From: Pseudochrobactrum kiredjianiae
GTDB lineage: Bacteria; Pseudomonadota; Alphaproteobacteria; Rhizobiales; Rhizobiaceae
Assembly: GCF_030362795.1 (NCBI RefSeq)
Contig: NZ_JAUCBM010000005.1
Span: forward strand, 186,001 to 250,000
Length of the DNA stretch: 64,000 nucleotides
Direction of reading: 5' to 3'
In this document: positions 46,403 through 53,754 of the stretch, piece by piece
How positions within the stretch are numbered: the first letter of the stretch is position 1
Layout of the letters: each line of letters opens with the position of its first letter
Notes under the pieces: model-generated
Seen by the model: only the letters and a program-made list of their open reading frames with translations
Databases searched by the model: none
What the model was told of the DNA's origin: nothing
Made by a program: the position numbers and the translations under genes

Positions 46403-47149
46403 ATGAGCAAGACAATTCTGATTACTGGTGCCAGCCGTGGTATTGGTCGGGCAGCTGCAAATTTATGCGGTGAACGCGGCTGGTCTGTTGGTGTCAATTA
46501 TGTTGGCGATCGTGAGGCTGCTGAACAAACCGCCAAGGATGTTCGCAAAGCAGGTGGTAAGGCGATTATCGTGCAGGGCGACGCTGCAGTTGAAACTGAT
46601 GTCATTGCCATGTTCAATGAGACAGAGAAGCAACTTGGGCAACTGGACGGCATTGTCGTCAATGCAGGTATTGTTGCGCCATCGCTACAACTTGCTGATA
46701 TGAGCGCAGAGCGGTTGCAGCGTATGTTTGATGTTAATGTGCTGGGCGCTTATCTCTGTGCGCGGGAGGGCGCGCGCCGCCTCCCGATTGATCGTGGCGG
46801 CAAGGGTGGTTCTATTGTACTGGTATCGTCCGTGGCGTCACGGATCGGCTCGCCGTTTGAATATATTGATTATGCAGGATCAAAGGCTGCTGTTGACACG
46901 CTGGCACTTGGACTATCCAAGGAGCTTGGTGCGCAAAAGGTTCGTGTTAATGCTGTGCGTCCGGGACTGGTGAATACAGATATTCATGCCAGTGGTGGGC
47001 AGCCGGGGCGGGCTCAAAGACTGGGTGTAAATACGCCTTTTGGAAGGCCGGGTGAGGCAACTGAGATTGCAGAAGCAATTGTATGGCTGCTCAGCGATGC
47101 TTCGTCTTATACGTCCGGTGCGCTGCTTGATGTTTCCGGCGGACGTTAG
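46403..47149 (+). CDS. SDR-family NAD(P)-dependent oxidoreductase
   Basis: 248 residues. TGASRGIGRAA is the nucleotide-binding glycine motif, VVNAGIV the NNAG-like motif, and SSVASRIGSPFEYIDYAGSKAAVD carries the catalytic Ser, Tyr and Lys. The C-terminal NTDIHASGG and LLSDASSYTSGALLDVSGG are the classical FabG-like pattern. The closest functional class is 3-oxoacyl-ACP reductase or glucose dehydrogenase, and the substrate is not known. The double ATG at 46400-46405 follows AGGGTGGAG; I took the second. It is monocistronic. Confidence 0.92.
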   Translation: MSKTILITGASRGIGRAAANLCGERGWSVGVNYVGDREAAEQTAKDVRKAGGKAIIVQGDAAVETDVIAMFNETEKQLGQLDGIVVNAGIVAPSLQLADMSAERLQRMFDVNVLGAYLCAREGARRLPIDRGGKGGSIVLVSSVASRIGSPFEYIDYAGSKAAVDTLALGLSKELGAQKVRVNAVRPGLVNTDIHASGGQPGRAQRLGVNTPFGRPGEATEIAEAIVWLLSDASSYTSGALLDVSGGR

Positions 47150-47203
47150 ACTGGTTGGAGTGCGCACAATATTTTCTGATACAGGCTGTTGTCAGCCATA
47201 ACT

Positions 47204-47241
47204 AAAAAAGGGTGCAGCGAATATTCGCGCACCCTTTTTTA
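47204..47241. terminator. Bidirectional terminator between the SDR and Nudix genes
   Basis: Perfect 12-bp stem AAAAAAGGGTGC / GCACCCTTTTTT enclosing the self-complementary GCGAATATTCGC. Confidence 0.9.
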
Positions 47242-47248
47242 CCTGTGC

Positions 47249-47728
47249 TTATTTGCTTTGAATGAAATCCGGCAGATTGAGCAGTAGTTTCTTTAATTCC
47301 GGTTCATCCACGCGTATAGCCGCTTCCGCGGGGCTAACCCATTCGCTGATACGCTGGCCGCGTTCCGGCCAATTTTTCGCCATGCGGTCAAACTCAACGG
47401 CATAGACATTGACCGTAAAACTGGGAATGGCCTCCACAGGCAGATCATATTTCATATAATCGAATTGGCCGATCGGATCAGGATTAACTGTGCCGCGAAT
47501 ACCAGATTCTTCAAAAGCCTCCCGCAGAGCCATGTCATGCAGGGTTTTTCCGGCTTTTGGCCAGCCTTTCGGGGTAATCCAGCGACCTGTGCCGCGACTG
47601 GTAATGAGTAGTATCTCAGGTGAGGGGCCCGGTTTTCGATAAACGAGTGCCGCAACCTGCAGAAGACGTCCTGCAGCTGTTAAAATTCGTTTATCTGTGG
47701 CGACGATACCGCTTCCCTGTATATTCAC
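47249..47728 (-). CDS. Nudix hydrolase (diphosphoinositol/nucleotide phosphohydrolase-like)
   Basis: 159 residues. The Nudix helix is present as GWPKAGKTLHDMALREAFEESGI. The core REAFEES keeps the catalytic Glu and metal ligands, but the first Glu of the consensus GX5E is Lys. PKGW before it and the RWITPK context resemble the DIPP-like subgroup. The start codon is GTG at 47728, preceded by AAGGTAAG. It is convergent with the SDR gene. The substrate is not known. Confidence 0.85.
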   Translation of the reverse strand: MNIQGSGIVATDKRILTAAGRLLQVAALVYRKPGPSPEILLITSRGTGRWITPKGWPKAGKTLHDMALREAFEESGIRGTVNPDPIGQFDYMKYDLPVEAIPSFTVNVYAVEFDRMAKNWPERGQRISEWVSPAEAAIRVDEPELKKLLLNLPDFIQSK

Positions 47729-48098
47729 TGAATCTACTTACCTTATTATGTATTTTGTTGGCCGCCTTTGAATAGCAGCAGTTATTTTATATAATTTTTT
47801 TAAGCTACGCTTTAATATGCAGCCTATAGACCTCATCAATATGGTTTTAGATTGACTGAGGTGTGTTTGATTTATGCTTTGCAGCATTTTTTTGTTTTTA
47901 TTCTATTGTTTATTTCTTAATCACATAGGTCCGCCCATTCCGGTGCATATGAGAATTAAGAACATTACTGAAGCCAAATCAGGCAGCTTCATAGTCTGAT
48001 GCGGATAGGAGCGCACTGCACCTGCCGGTTTTGTCAGTTGCATCCATCCGGTATGTGTTGCTGCCAAAGGATTTTAAACCAATGGCAGCAGAATTCTT
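47729..48098. other. Intergenic region without a gene
   Basis: A/T-rich (about 47740-47930) with no credible coding frame. It must contain the Nudix-gene promoter. The last part adjoins a family A repeat that belongs to the 3' side of gpt. Confidence 0.4.
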
Positions 48099-48157
48099 TA
48101 CAGCATAAAGTGTTAGAGCGACCTTTGTGCGCCCAGCAGGGCGCACGGCGCTCTAGC
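48099..48157 (+). repeat. Composite palindromic repeat, family A, copy 6 (central palindrome missing), supplying the gpt stop codon
   Basis: TACAGCATAAAGTGTTAGAGCG joins the beginning of hairpin 1 directly to the linker, so most of hairpin 1 is deleted. Hairpin 2 (GTGCGCCC / GGGCGCAC) is intact. The TAG stop codon of gpt is read from its CTAGAGCG end. Confidence 0.85.
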
Positions 48158-48650
48158 CGCGATGGCTTTTGTTGATCGGCTCCTGATAGGTGAAGCCCAT
48201 ATCCCAAGGGAAATAAATCCATGTATCCTGCGAAACTTCTGTAACAAAAGTATCAACCAGCGGACGACCCTGCGGTTTTGCATAGACGGTCGCGAAATGT
48301 GCTTTTGGCATCATATTGCGAACGATCTGTGCGGTTTTGCCTGTGTCGGTAAGATCGTCGATCACAAGAACGCCTTCGCCGCCATTGACCAGCAGTTTTT
48401 CACCGATGTCTTTAATAACGCGCAATTCGCCCTGTTCGCTGTAGTCGTGATAAGAAGCGATGCAGACGGTTTCAATCATGCGGATGCCAAGTTCACGGCA
48501 GATAATCGCAGCCGGCACCAGTCCGCCACGGGTAATGGCAACGATTGCGTGCCATTCTTTGCCTTGACCGGCAATGCGCCATGCGAGTGCGCGGGCATCG
48601 CGATGAAATTGGTCCCAGGAAACCGGGAAAGCTTTATCAGGCAAGGACAT
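48153..48650 (-). CDS. gpt: Xanthine phosphoribosyltransferase
   Basis: 165 residues. The PRPP-binding loop is [13 protein letters not shown], and the hood and base region is [24 protein letters not shown]. The N-terminus [20 protein letters not shown] and the end [13 protein letters not shown] match Gpt of E. coli type. It salvages xanthine and guanine with PRPP. The stop codon lies within a family A repeat. The 496-bp gap upstream to the Usp gene has another family A repeat. Confidence 0.94.
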   Translation of the reverse strand: MSLPDKAFPVSWDQFHRDARALAWRIAGQGKEWHAIVAITRGGLVPAAIICRELGIRMIETVCIASYHDYSEQGELRVIKDIGEKLLVNGGEGVLVIDDLTDTGKTAQIVRNMMPKAHFATVYAKPQGRPLVDTFVTEVSQDTWIYFPWDMGFTYQEPINKSHRG

Positions 48651-48846
48651 CGAAATGCTCCGTTTAGACTATTCTGACAGTTCCGCATGTTTCAGGTGAA
48701 AGCAGCGGCCATTCTGTGCTGTTGTTTCGTTTTGGTGTTTTTCAAACCATCGAGCGATCTGAAAACGGGTAATGTATCCGCGGATAACCGCTAACTTCAA
48801 ATCTGTCCCAGGACAAGATTTGTGTAGGCAGGCTAACGAGGACAGA
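48651..48846. promoter_or_regulatory. Promoter region of gpt
   Basis: No supported gene. A short inverted repeat CTGTCCCAGGACAAG lies near 48802-48815. Confidence 0.3.
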
Positions 48847-48953
48847 TACAGCATAATTCCTTAAACTTGAATCAGTTTAAGGTGAAATTATGCTGTAAAT
48901 ATAAAGTTCTAGAGCGACCTTTATGCGCCCAAGAGGGCGCATGGCGCTCTAGC
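48847..48953 (+). repeat. Composite palindromic repeat, family A, copy 7
   Basis: Complete element. Hairpin 2 has ATGCGCCC / GGGCGCAT in place of GTGCGCCC / GGGCGCAC, a compensatory double change. It lies in the gpt-usp gap, not next to a stop codon. Confidence 0.92.
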
Positions 48954-49043
48954 CTTAAATCGGGCAACACATTAGAAATTGCCCGTTTCAGGTGATTTAC
49001 CGTGATAAACGAAAAAATACTTTTTTGGCAATATTAACTTTGT

Positions 49044-49071
49044 CACATCGGCAGATAAATCTGCTGATGTG
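49044..49071. terminator. Hairpin downstream of the Usp gene
   Basis: Stem CACATCGGCAGA / TCTGCTGATGTG with loop TAAA. It has no clear T-run on the minus strand, so it is a weak terminator or 3' stabiliser. Another stem, CGGGCAA / TTGCCCG, lies at about 48961-48991. Confidence 0.45.
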
Positions 49072-49146
49072 AGTATTTTCATTTAGCTTCGTTTGTTTTC
49101 GTTTTGTGTGCAGGATATAGGCTCAGGCCATACCACATGCAAGTTA

Positions 49147-50043
49147 TCAACGCGAAAACAGTGTCAGACAAGGCATATTGGCGAGAAATGAGCGGGTTAC
49201 ACCGCCAAATATCAATTCTTTCAAGCGCGACTGGCTATAGGCGCCCATAATCAGCACATCAATATTATTGGCCTCAACATATTGGCGCAAACGATCCTGA
49301 ACGGTCAGCCCTTCAGACGGAATAAGATCAATACTGGCGGCAATGTCATGGCGCTGATAGGCCTGCTGTAAGCGCAGTGCGATTTCCGGCGCTTCACGAG
49401 GTGCATTCGGATCGCGCGTTGGGGCAGGGATAACCGTTGTCGCGGCTTCCTCACTCTCCGGTTTGGGTGCGTTTATCCAGACAATACGCACAGTTGCGCA
49501 ATTGCGTGCCAGAGGCAGGGCATCGAAGGCCGCACTGGATGCTTCATACTTACCGTTAAAGGCGATAACGAGCTGGCGAATACTGCGTGGCGGGTGGAAA
49601 TTATAGGGCACAATCAGTGCTGGTGTTTTGGTGTTGTAAACGAGTTGATCCAGCGGTGTAATCTGCGTTTCCGGATCATCAGGATCAGCCTGACCGGCGA
49701 GGATCAGATCTGCTGCCATACCAAATTCATTGACCGTCTGGCTGGCATTGTCATATTCAGAACGGACAATCAGAAACTCTGAGGTTGTGGAGTAATTGGA
49801 GATTTGTTGCTGAAACAAGAGCGCAACATCCTCAGCATTTTTCTGATGATGTTTGAGATGCCCCTCATAAAAACTGGCATCTATAAAGCCGCTGGCATCA
49901 GAATAAATAACCGGGGTGGGAATAACATAAAGACCGGTGACATGCATTGGTTCTCCGTCCTTGGCGAGAAGCGCAAGGGCTTTGAACATTCGCTGCAATT
50001 CTTGTGTGCTGCGGATATAGGCGATGACGGTACGATAGGACAT
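49147..50043 (-). CDS. Tandem-domain universal stress protein
   Basis: 298 residues with two Usp domains (about 1-145 and 150-298). The C-terminal one keeps the ATP-binding pattern G-x2-G-x9-G(S/T), seen as LIMGAYSQSRLKELIFGGVTRSFL. The first domain has LILAGQADPDD without the full glycine pattern. The tandem form is typical of alphaproteobacteria and is often linked to starvation or low oxygen. ATG 50043 follows CGGAGTG. It is downstream of a cinA-like gene in the same direction, with a strong inverted repeat between them. Confidence 0.9.
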   Translation of the reverse strand: MSYRTVIAYIRSTQELQRMFKALALLAKDGEPMHVTGLYVIPTPVIYSDASGFIDASFYEGHLKHHQKNAEDVALLFQQQISNYSTTSEFLIVRSEYDNASQTVNEFGMAADLILAGQADPDDPETQITPLDQLVYNTKTPALIVPYNFHPPRSIRQLVIAFNGKYEASSAAFDALPLARNCATVRIVWINAPKPESEEAATTVIPAPTRDPNAPREAPEIALRLQQAYQRHDIAASIDLIPSEGLTVQDRLRQYVEANNIDVLIMGAYSQSRLKELIFGGVTRSFLANMPCLTLFSR

Positions 50044-50109
50044 GGATAACACTCCGTATTCGTTACGCGTGATAGCTGCGCAATTTCAGTTCAGTTTTTT
50101 ATCTCTGTC

Positions 50110-50146
50110 GATCCCCTGTAGGCGATCCTGCAAAAGACAGGGGATC
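50110..50146. terminator. Inverted repeat between cinA-like and usp genes
   Basis: GATCCCCTGT / ACAGGGGATC is a perfect 10-bp inverted repeat with a 17-nt loop. It has no T-run, so it may be a weak terminator or a protein site. Confidence 0.45.
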
Positions 50147-50289
50147 AGTCATAAATCAAGCATTTCACTTTCAAGTTGAATACTTGAATGGCATGATAAT
50201 GCGACCACTCAAGAATTCCGTTTTCTAAAAGTCTGTATTGAAGCGATTATAGCGTATTTTATGCTGGCTATAAACGCAAATAGCTGCAT

Positions 50290-51036
50290 TTATTGCTGAA
50301 TATCTGCCAGCATTTTCTCAATAGCAGCGGCTGCAGCGCCCAGTTTTTTCTCATCCCTTGCTCGCACGACCAACTCGGTTGAGAATTTGCCTTCTTCAAA
50401 TTTAGGGTACGAGCCGATCACTGTATCTGGATGGGCATCCTGCACCTCGCGCAGAGGGATGCCGATAACACCTTCACCAAACGGGCAAAAAATAGTACGC
50501 GAGTGATAGCGACTGCCGGTGCGCAAAGTCGGCAGGATATTTTCGACCATAGCCTGAAAAACAGAAGGCACACCGGCCATGACATAGACATTGCCGATGA
50601 TGAAGCCAGGTGCCACCGAGACGGGATTGTCGATGTGCTGCGCGCCTTGAGGCATACGCGCCATACGCTGGCGTGATGGCGTAAATTCTGTGTCTCTTGA
50701 TTTATAATGGGCGGCCAGCAATGCCATTGCTTTATCATCATAGATGCATGGCAGATCGAAAGCTGCTGATACGGCATCAGCTGTAATGTCATCATGGGTA
50801 GGGCCGATGCCGCCGGACGTAAACAGATAGTCATAGCTTTCACTCAGCTCTTTAACGGCTTTAACAATTGCCGGCTGCTCGTCAGCAACAATGCGAACTT
50901 CAGTCAGATCAATGCCTGCTTCATAAAGCCGGTCTGCCATATGGCCGATATTCTTGTCTTTGGTGCGGCCGGAGAGCAATTCATCACCGATTGCCAGCAT
51001 TGCGGCGCGTATAATTACGGGCTGTGTATTTGTCAT
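50290..51036 (-). CDS. CinA/MoaB-like molybdopterin-binding-domain protein
   Basis: 248 residues. The MPT-binding fold shows AAMLAIGDELLSGRTKDKN at the start, FTSGGIGPTHDDITADAV in the middle (the GGIGPTxDD motif) and VYVMAGVPSVFQAMVE. This is the N-terminal CinA domain alone, without the C-terminal nicotinamide-nucleotide amidohydrolase domain of full CinA. Likely a pyridine-nucleotide or ADP-ribose-type hydrolase, but this is uncertain. ATG 51036 was chosen for GGAG at 5-6 nt spacing. Confidence 0.87.
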   Translation of the reverse strand: MTNTQPVIIRAAMLAIGDELLSGRTKDKNIGHMADRLYEAGIDLTEVRIVADEQPAIVKAVKELSESYDYLFTSGGIGPTHDDITADAVSAAFDLPCIYDDKAMALLAAHYKSRDTEFTPSRQRMARMPQGAQHIDNPVSVAPGFIIGNVYVMAGVPSVFQAMVENILPTLRTGSRYHSRTIFCPFGEGVIGIPLREVQDAHPDTVIGSYPKFEEGKFSTELVVRARDEKKLGAAAAAIEKMLADIQQ

Positions 51037-51275
51037 GGGAGACTCCATTTATAGAGTGACCATGAACGGACAGGGCCGGTATCGTCAAGTGATGCTGTGT
51101 TCAACCATTATTGTGAGGACGGGAGATTGTCCTGAATCCTGAACAGTGCGTCCTGCATCCTGTGACTGGTCTATTTAAATTTCTGTATTAAATATTGAGT
51201 ATAGATTGAATTGCATTTGTACGGCTTGGTGCCGTGAAACGAATGCCCGACACACAAAACGGAGATTGATTGAAT

Positions 51276-51875
51276 ATGGCTAAGGTTCTTGTACTTTATT
51301 ATTCCGCTTATGGTCACATGGAACAGATGGCTAAAGCTGCTGCCGAAGGTGCGCGCGAAGCCGGTGCTCAGGTCGACATCAAGCGCGTTGCGGAACTGGT
51401 GCCTGCCGAAGTTGCCAAGGCTTCCGGCTTTAAACTGGATCAGGAAGCAGAAATTGCTACTCCTGCTGATCTGGAAAACTACGATGCAATCATCGTTGGT
51501 GTTTCTTCGCGTTTCGGCATCATGTCGTCGCAGCTGAAAAACTTCTTCGACCAGACCGGCGGTCTGTGGGCTAAAGGCGCTTTGCTGAACAAAGTTGGTT
51601 CAGTCATGGCTTCTTCCGCAACCCAGCATGGTGGTCAGGAATTGGCTTTGATCTCCACCCAGTGGCAGCTTCAGCACCACGGTATGATTATCGTGCCGCT
51701 ATCCTATGCTTTCCAGGGTCAGCTCGGTAATGATGTTGTTCGCGGTGGTGCGCCTTACGGTATGACAACCACTGCTGATGGCGACGGCTCCCGTCAGCCG
51801 TCCGAGGTTGAACTCGAAGGTGCCCGTTTTCAGGGCAAGCGCGTTGCAGAGATCGCGACTAAAATTCACGGCTAA
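51276..51875 (+). CDS. wrbA: NAD(P)H:quinone oxidoreductase, WrbA family
   Basis: 199 residues. [24 protein letters not shown] is the flavodoxin-like FMN-binding start, with [20 protein letters not shown] and [30 protein letters not shown] as the family signatures. It reduces quinones by two electrons and protects against redox stress. ATG 51276 gives the family N-terminus. A TTG at 51270 has the better-spaced GGAG, so the start is slightly open. Terminator follows. Confidence 0.95.
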   Translation: MAKVLVLYYSAYGHMEQMAKAAAEGAREAGAQVDIKRVAELVPAEVAKASGFKLDQEAEIATPADLENYDAIIVGVSSRFGIMSSQLKNFFDQTGGLWAKGALLNKVGSVMASSATQHGGQELALISTQWQLQHHGMIIVPLSYAFQGQLGNDVVRGGAPYGMTTTADGDGSRQPSEVELEGARFQGKRVAEIATKIHG

Positions 51876-51917
51876 ACTTCTGCAAAAAGTGCTGTGTGTA
51901 CTAATTTGTGATCTAAG

Positions 51918-51943
51918 AAAAGCGGCTTCGGCCGCTTTTTTTG
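51918..51943 (+). terminator. Terminator after wrbA
   Basis: AAAAGCGGC / GCCGCTTTT around the stable tetraloop TTCG, followed by T7. Confidence 0.92.
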
Positions 51944-52254
51944 TGCGCCGCGGCAGAGGGCAATTTAGATGCCGAGAGCCAGCAATAGGGTAGCAGAGTG
52001 CCTCTTGAGGGGAATGCACAGGGATGAGCGACAGATTCGCCGCAGGCCGATTTTCTGGCTGTTGCGGTGCAAAAATATAAAGCCTGTGGTTGCGTCAGGA
52101 CGAAAATGCCGGATTTCAGGGCTTATTTCTGTGTTTAACCCTGTTTTTTAAGGCTTCAAAGTGAAAACTTAGCTTGGTTCGTCTGTTTCTTTGAATAAAC
52201 TTCGCCAATCCGGCTGAGTCGTAACCAGCGGAAAAAAACGAAAGGAATTACCTC
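51944..52254. promoter_or_regulatory. Promoter region of the HU gene
   Basis: No gene is supported. The last 100 bp are A/T-rich and hold the HU promoter. A ribosome-binding site AAAGGAATTACC precedes the ATG. Confidence 0.4.
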
Positions 52255-52530
52255 ATGAACAAAAATGAACTGGTTGCTGCCGTTGCAGAAAAGTCAGGTC
52301 TCACCAAGACTGATGCCGCTTCTGCCGTTGACGCTGTGCTTGAATCTGTCACCGGTACATTGAAAGAAGGCGGCGAAGTTCGTCTGCCAGGTTTTGGTAT
52401 TTTCTCAGTATCACATCGTGCAGCTTCTACTGGCCGTAACCCATCGACCGGTAAAGAAGTTGAAATTGCTGCCCGTAACGTGCCAAAATTCTCGGCTGGT
52501 AAAGGCCTGAAAGACGCTGTTAACAGCTAG
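52255..52530 (+). CDS. hup: HU-family histone-like DNA-binding protein
   Basis: 91 residues. MNKNELVAAVAEKSGLTKTDAASAVDAVLESV forms the dimer helices, GEVRLPGFGIFSV leads to the DNA-binding arm, and the arm HRAASTGRNPSTGKEVEIAARNVPKFSAG carries the conserved RNPxTG. HU bends DNA and packs the nucleoid. The stop TAG lies within the first bases of a family A repeat. Confidence 0.98.
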   Translation: MNKNELVAAVAEKSGLTKTDAASAVDAVLESVTGTLKEGGEVRLPGFGIFSVSHRAASTGRNPSTGKEVEIAARNVPKFSAGKGLKDAVNS

Positions 52531-52633
52531 GACATAATTCCTTAAACTTGGAGAAGTTTAAGGTAAAACTATGCCCTAACTTTAAAGTGTTAGAGCGAGT
52601 TTTGTGTGCCAAGTCTGGCACACGGCGCTCTAG
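52527..52633 (+). repeat. Composite palindromic repeat, family A, copy 8, supplying the HU stop codon
   Basis: CTAGGACATAATTCC begins hairpin 1, and the HU stop codon TAG is part of it. The linker is AACTTTAAAGTGTT. Hairpin 2 is of the second subtype (GTGTGCCA / TGGCACAC). Confidence 0.92.
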
Positions 52634-52639
52634 TCAGCT

Positions 52640-52739
52640 TTTTATCGGAGCAGGGGTGTTGATCATTCCTGCTGATCCGGTCTCTGCGTCAGAGAGCAAC
52701 CATGCTGATAAAGGCGGTGGATTTGCTGAAGGCGTATGA
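52640..52739 (+). pseudogene. Possible remnant or 5'-truncated gene for a small exported protein
   Basis: Downstream of copy 8 a frame reads LFIGAGVLIIPADPVSASES and ends HADKGGGFAEGV-stop. This looks like the end of a signal peptide with an Ala-x-Ala cut and a short mature tail. Upstream the frame runs into the repeat, with no usual ATG and ribosome-binding site. A terminator follows at once. A gene whose 5' end was replaced by the repeat would explain this, but it is only a suggestion. Confidence 0.3.
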
Positions 52740-52744
52740 AATAA

Positions 52745-52784
52745 CAAAGCCGCAAAGACAATTTGTCTCTGCGGCTTTTATTTT
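52745..52784 (+). terminator. Terminator after the remnant
   Basis: AAAGCCGCA-AAGACA / TGTCTC-TGCGGCTTT stem, followed by TATTTT. Confidence 0.75.
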
Positions 52785-52818
52785 AAAGATACGGCACAGC
52801 GCGGTTGCGTGTCGTGAA

Positions 52819-53127
52819 TTATTTATTGGATCTGTTCGGGCCGTTGCCGGTGCCGACATCGACAGTAATATCACCGCTGATTTTTACACGCGTATTGCCA
52901 ATGTTAAAGCTGCCGTCCGGATTGGTCGAGGGGGCAGTGTTTTCCGGCTCAGCCTGTAGCGGCGTGACAATCGGCTTGGCAGGTTTGACGCCCGGCAAGG
53001 AATGTTCCGGCGCTGATTGCTCTGTTTGTGGCGTGTTTGTGAAATCTGTTTGTCCTGCAAAAACCGGCGCGGCAAAGCTCACAGCAATGCCGGAAAGAAT
53101 GACTGAAAAAACTGCTTTGCGGATCAT
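52819..53127 (-). CDS. Small exported protein of unknown function
   Basis: 102 residues. Signal peptide MIRKAVFSVILSGIAVSFAAPVFA with cleavage before GQTDFTN. The mature part is a Pro/Glu/Thr-rich spacer to about residue 70, then a conserved-looking end DGSFNIGNTRVKISGDITVDVG. It may be periplasmic. No domain is recognised. A GTG at 53145 is in frame, but ATG 53127 gives the cleaner signal. The upstream region is shared with the RND genes. Confidence 0.72.
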   Translation of the reverse strand: MIRKAVFSVILSGIAVSFAAPVFAGQTDFTNTPQTEQSAPEHSLPGVKPAKPIVTPLQAEPENTAPSTNPDGSFNIGNTRVKISGDITVDVGTGNGPNRSNK

Positions 53128-53754
53128 AATTATAATGTCTTTCACTCTATAACAGGCCGGGATGGTTATGATGCATATCTTGTTCGAAACTCGTTTTACA
53201 GTGTTCGGACATGTTCTGATGCAATGCCGGTGTTCATCCTTAGCGGTGAATCATGACATAATGTGGTTCGTTTGAAACGAACGTCAGGCCCAATACCTGA
53301 AGCGCGCTTGAGATATTGCTATAAAAATTCATAACAATTTCGTGAGTAATAGCATCCGGTTAACGGCCGATAATATAAGGTGTAAAAACCGGTTTTTTAG
53401 TCTAAACTCCTGACAAAACCGTGAAGCATGGTAGTTTTTATGGTGAGCGGAGAAGAATTTGTTGTTTCTTGACATAATCTTGATCCGAAAACGAATAAAA
53501 ACACGCTATTCTGACTGCCAATTCACGCGTTGAGTATGTGTAGAGCCTGAAACACGTGTGATAAAACAGGCTGATATAAAACGGTAATCCCATTACCGCA
53601 CAATGCTGATGACCATAGCGTGACCAAGCATGAGTTGACAATTTTCAGCTTAACGTACAGTTATCGCACCCTATTTAGTGTTAACGTATGTCCAGCCATG
53701 CCGATTGGACATTCTTCGTTCCGTATCCATTCTGCGGCAGGAGTGCCACATAAG
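53128..53754. promoter_or_regulatory. Divergent control region of the small exported protein and the RND efflux genes
   Basis: No gene is supported in 627 bp. GTTCGTTT-G-AAACGAAC (53266-53282) is a perfect inverted repeat of operator type. A consensus -35 TTGACA lies at 53468, followed by an A/T-rich stretch that may be the -10. No regulator gene is next to it. Confidence 0.5.

Noticed and set aside
53182-53215. Second LexA box near 53182 (GTTC-N7-GTTT and GTTC-N6-GTTC)
   Set aside because: Spacing or last base departs from GTTC-N7-GTTC, and the adjacent genes are not typical SOS genes.
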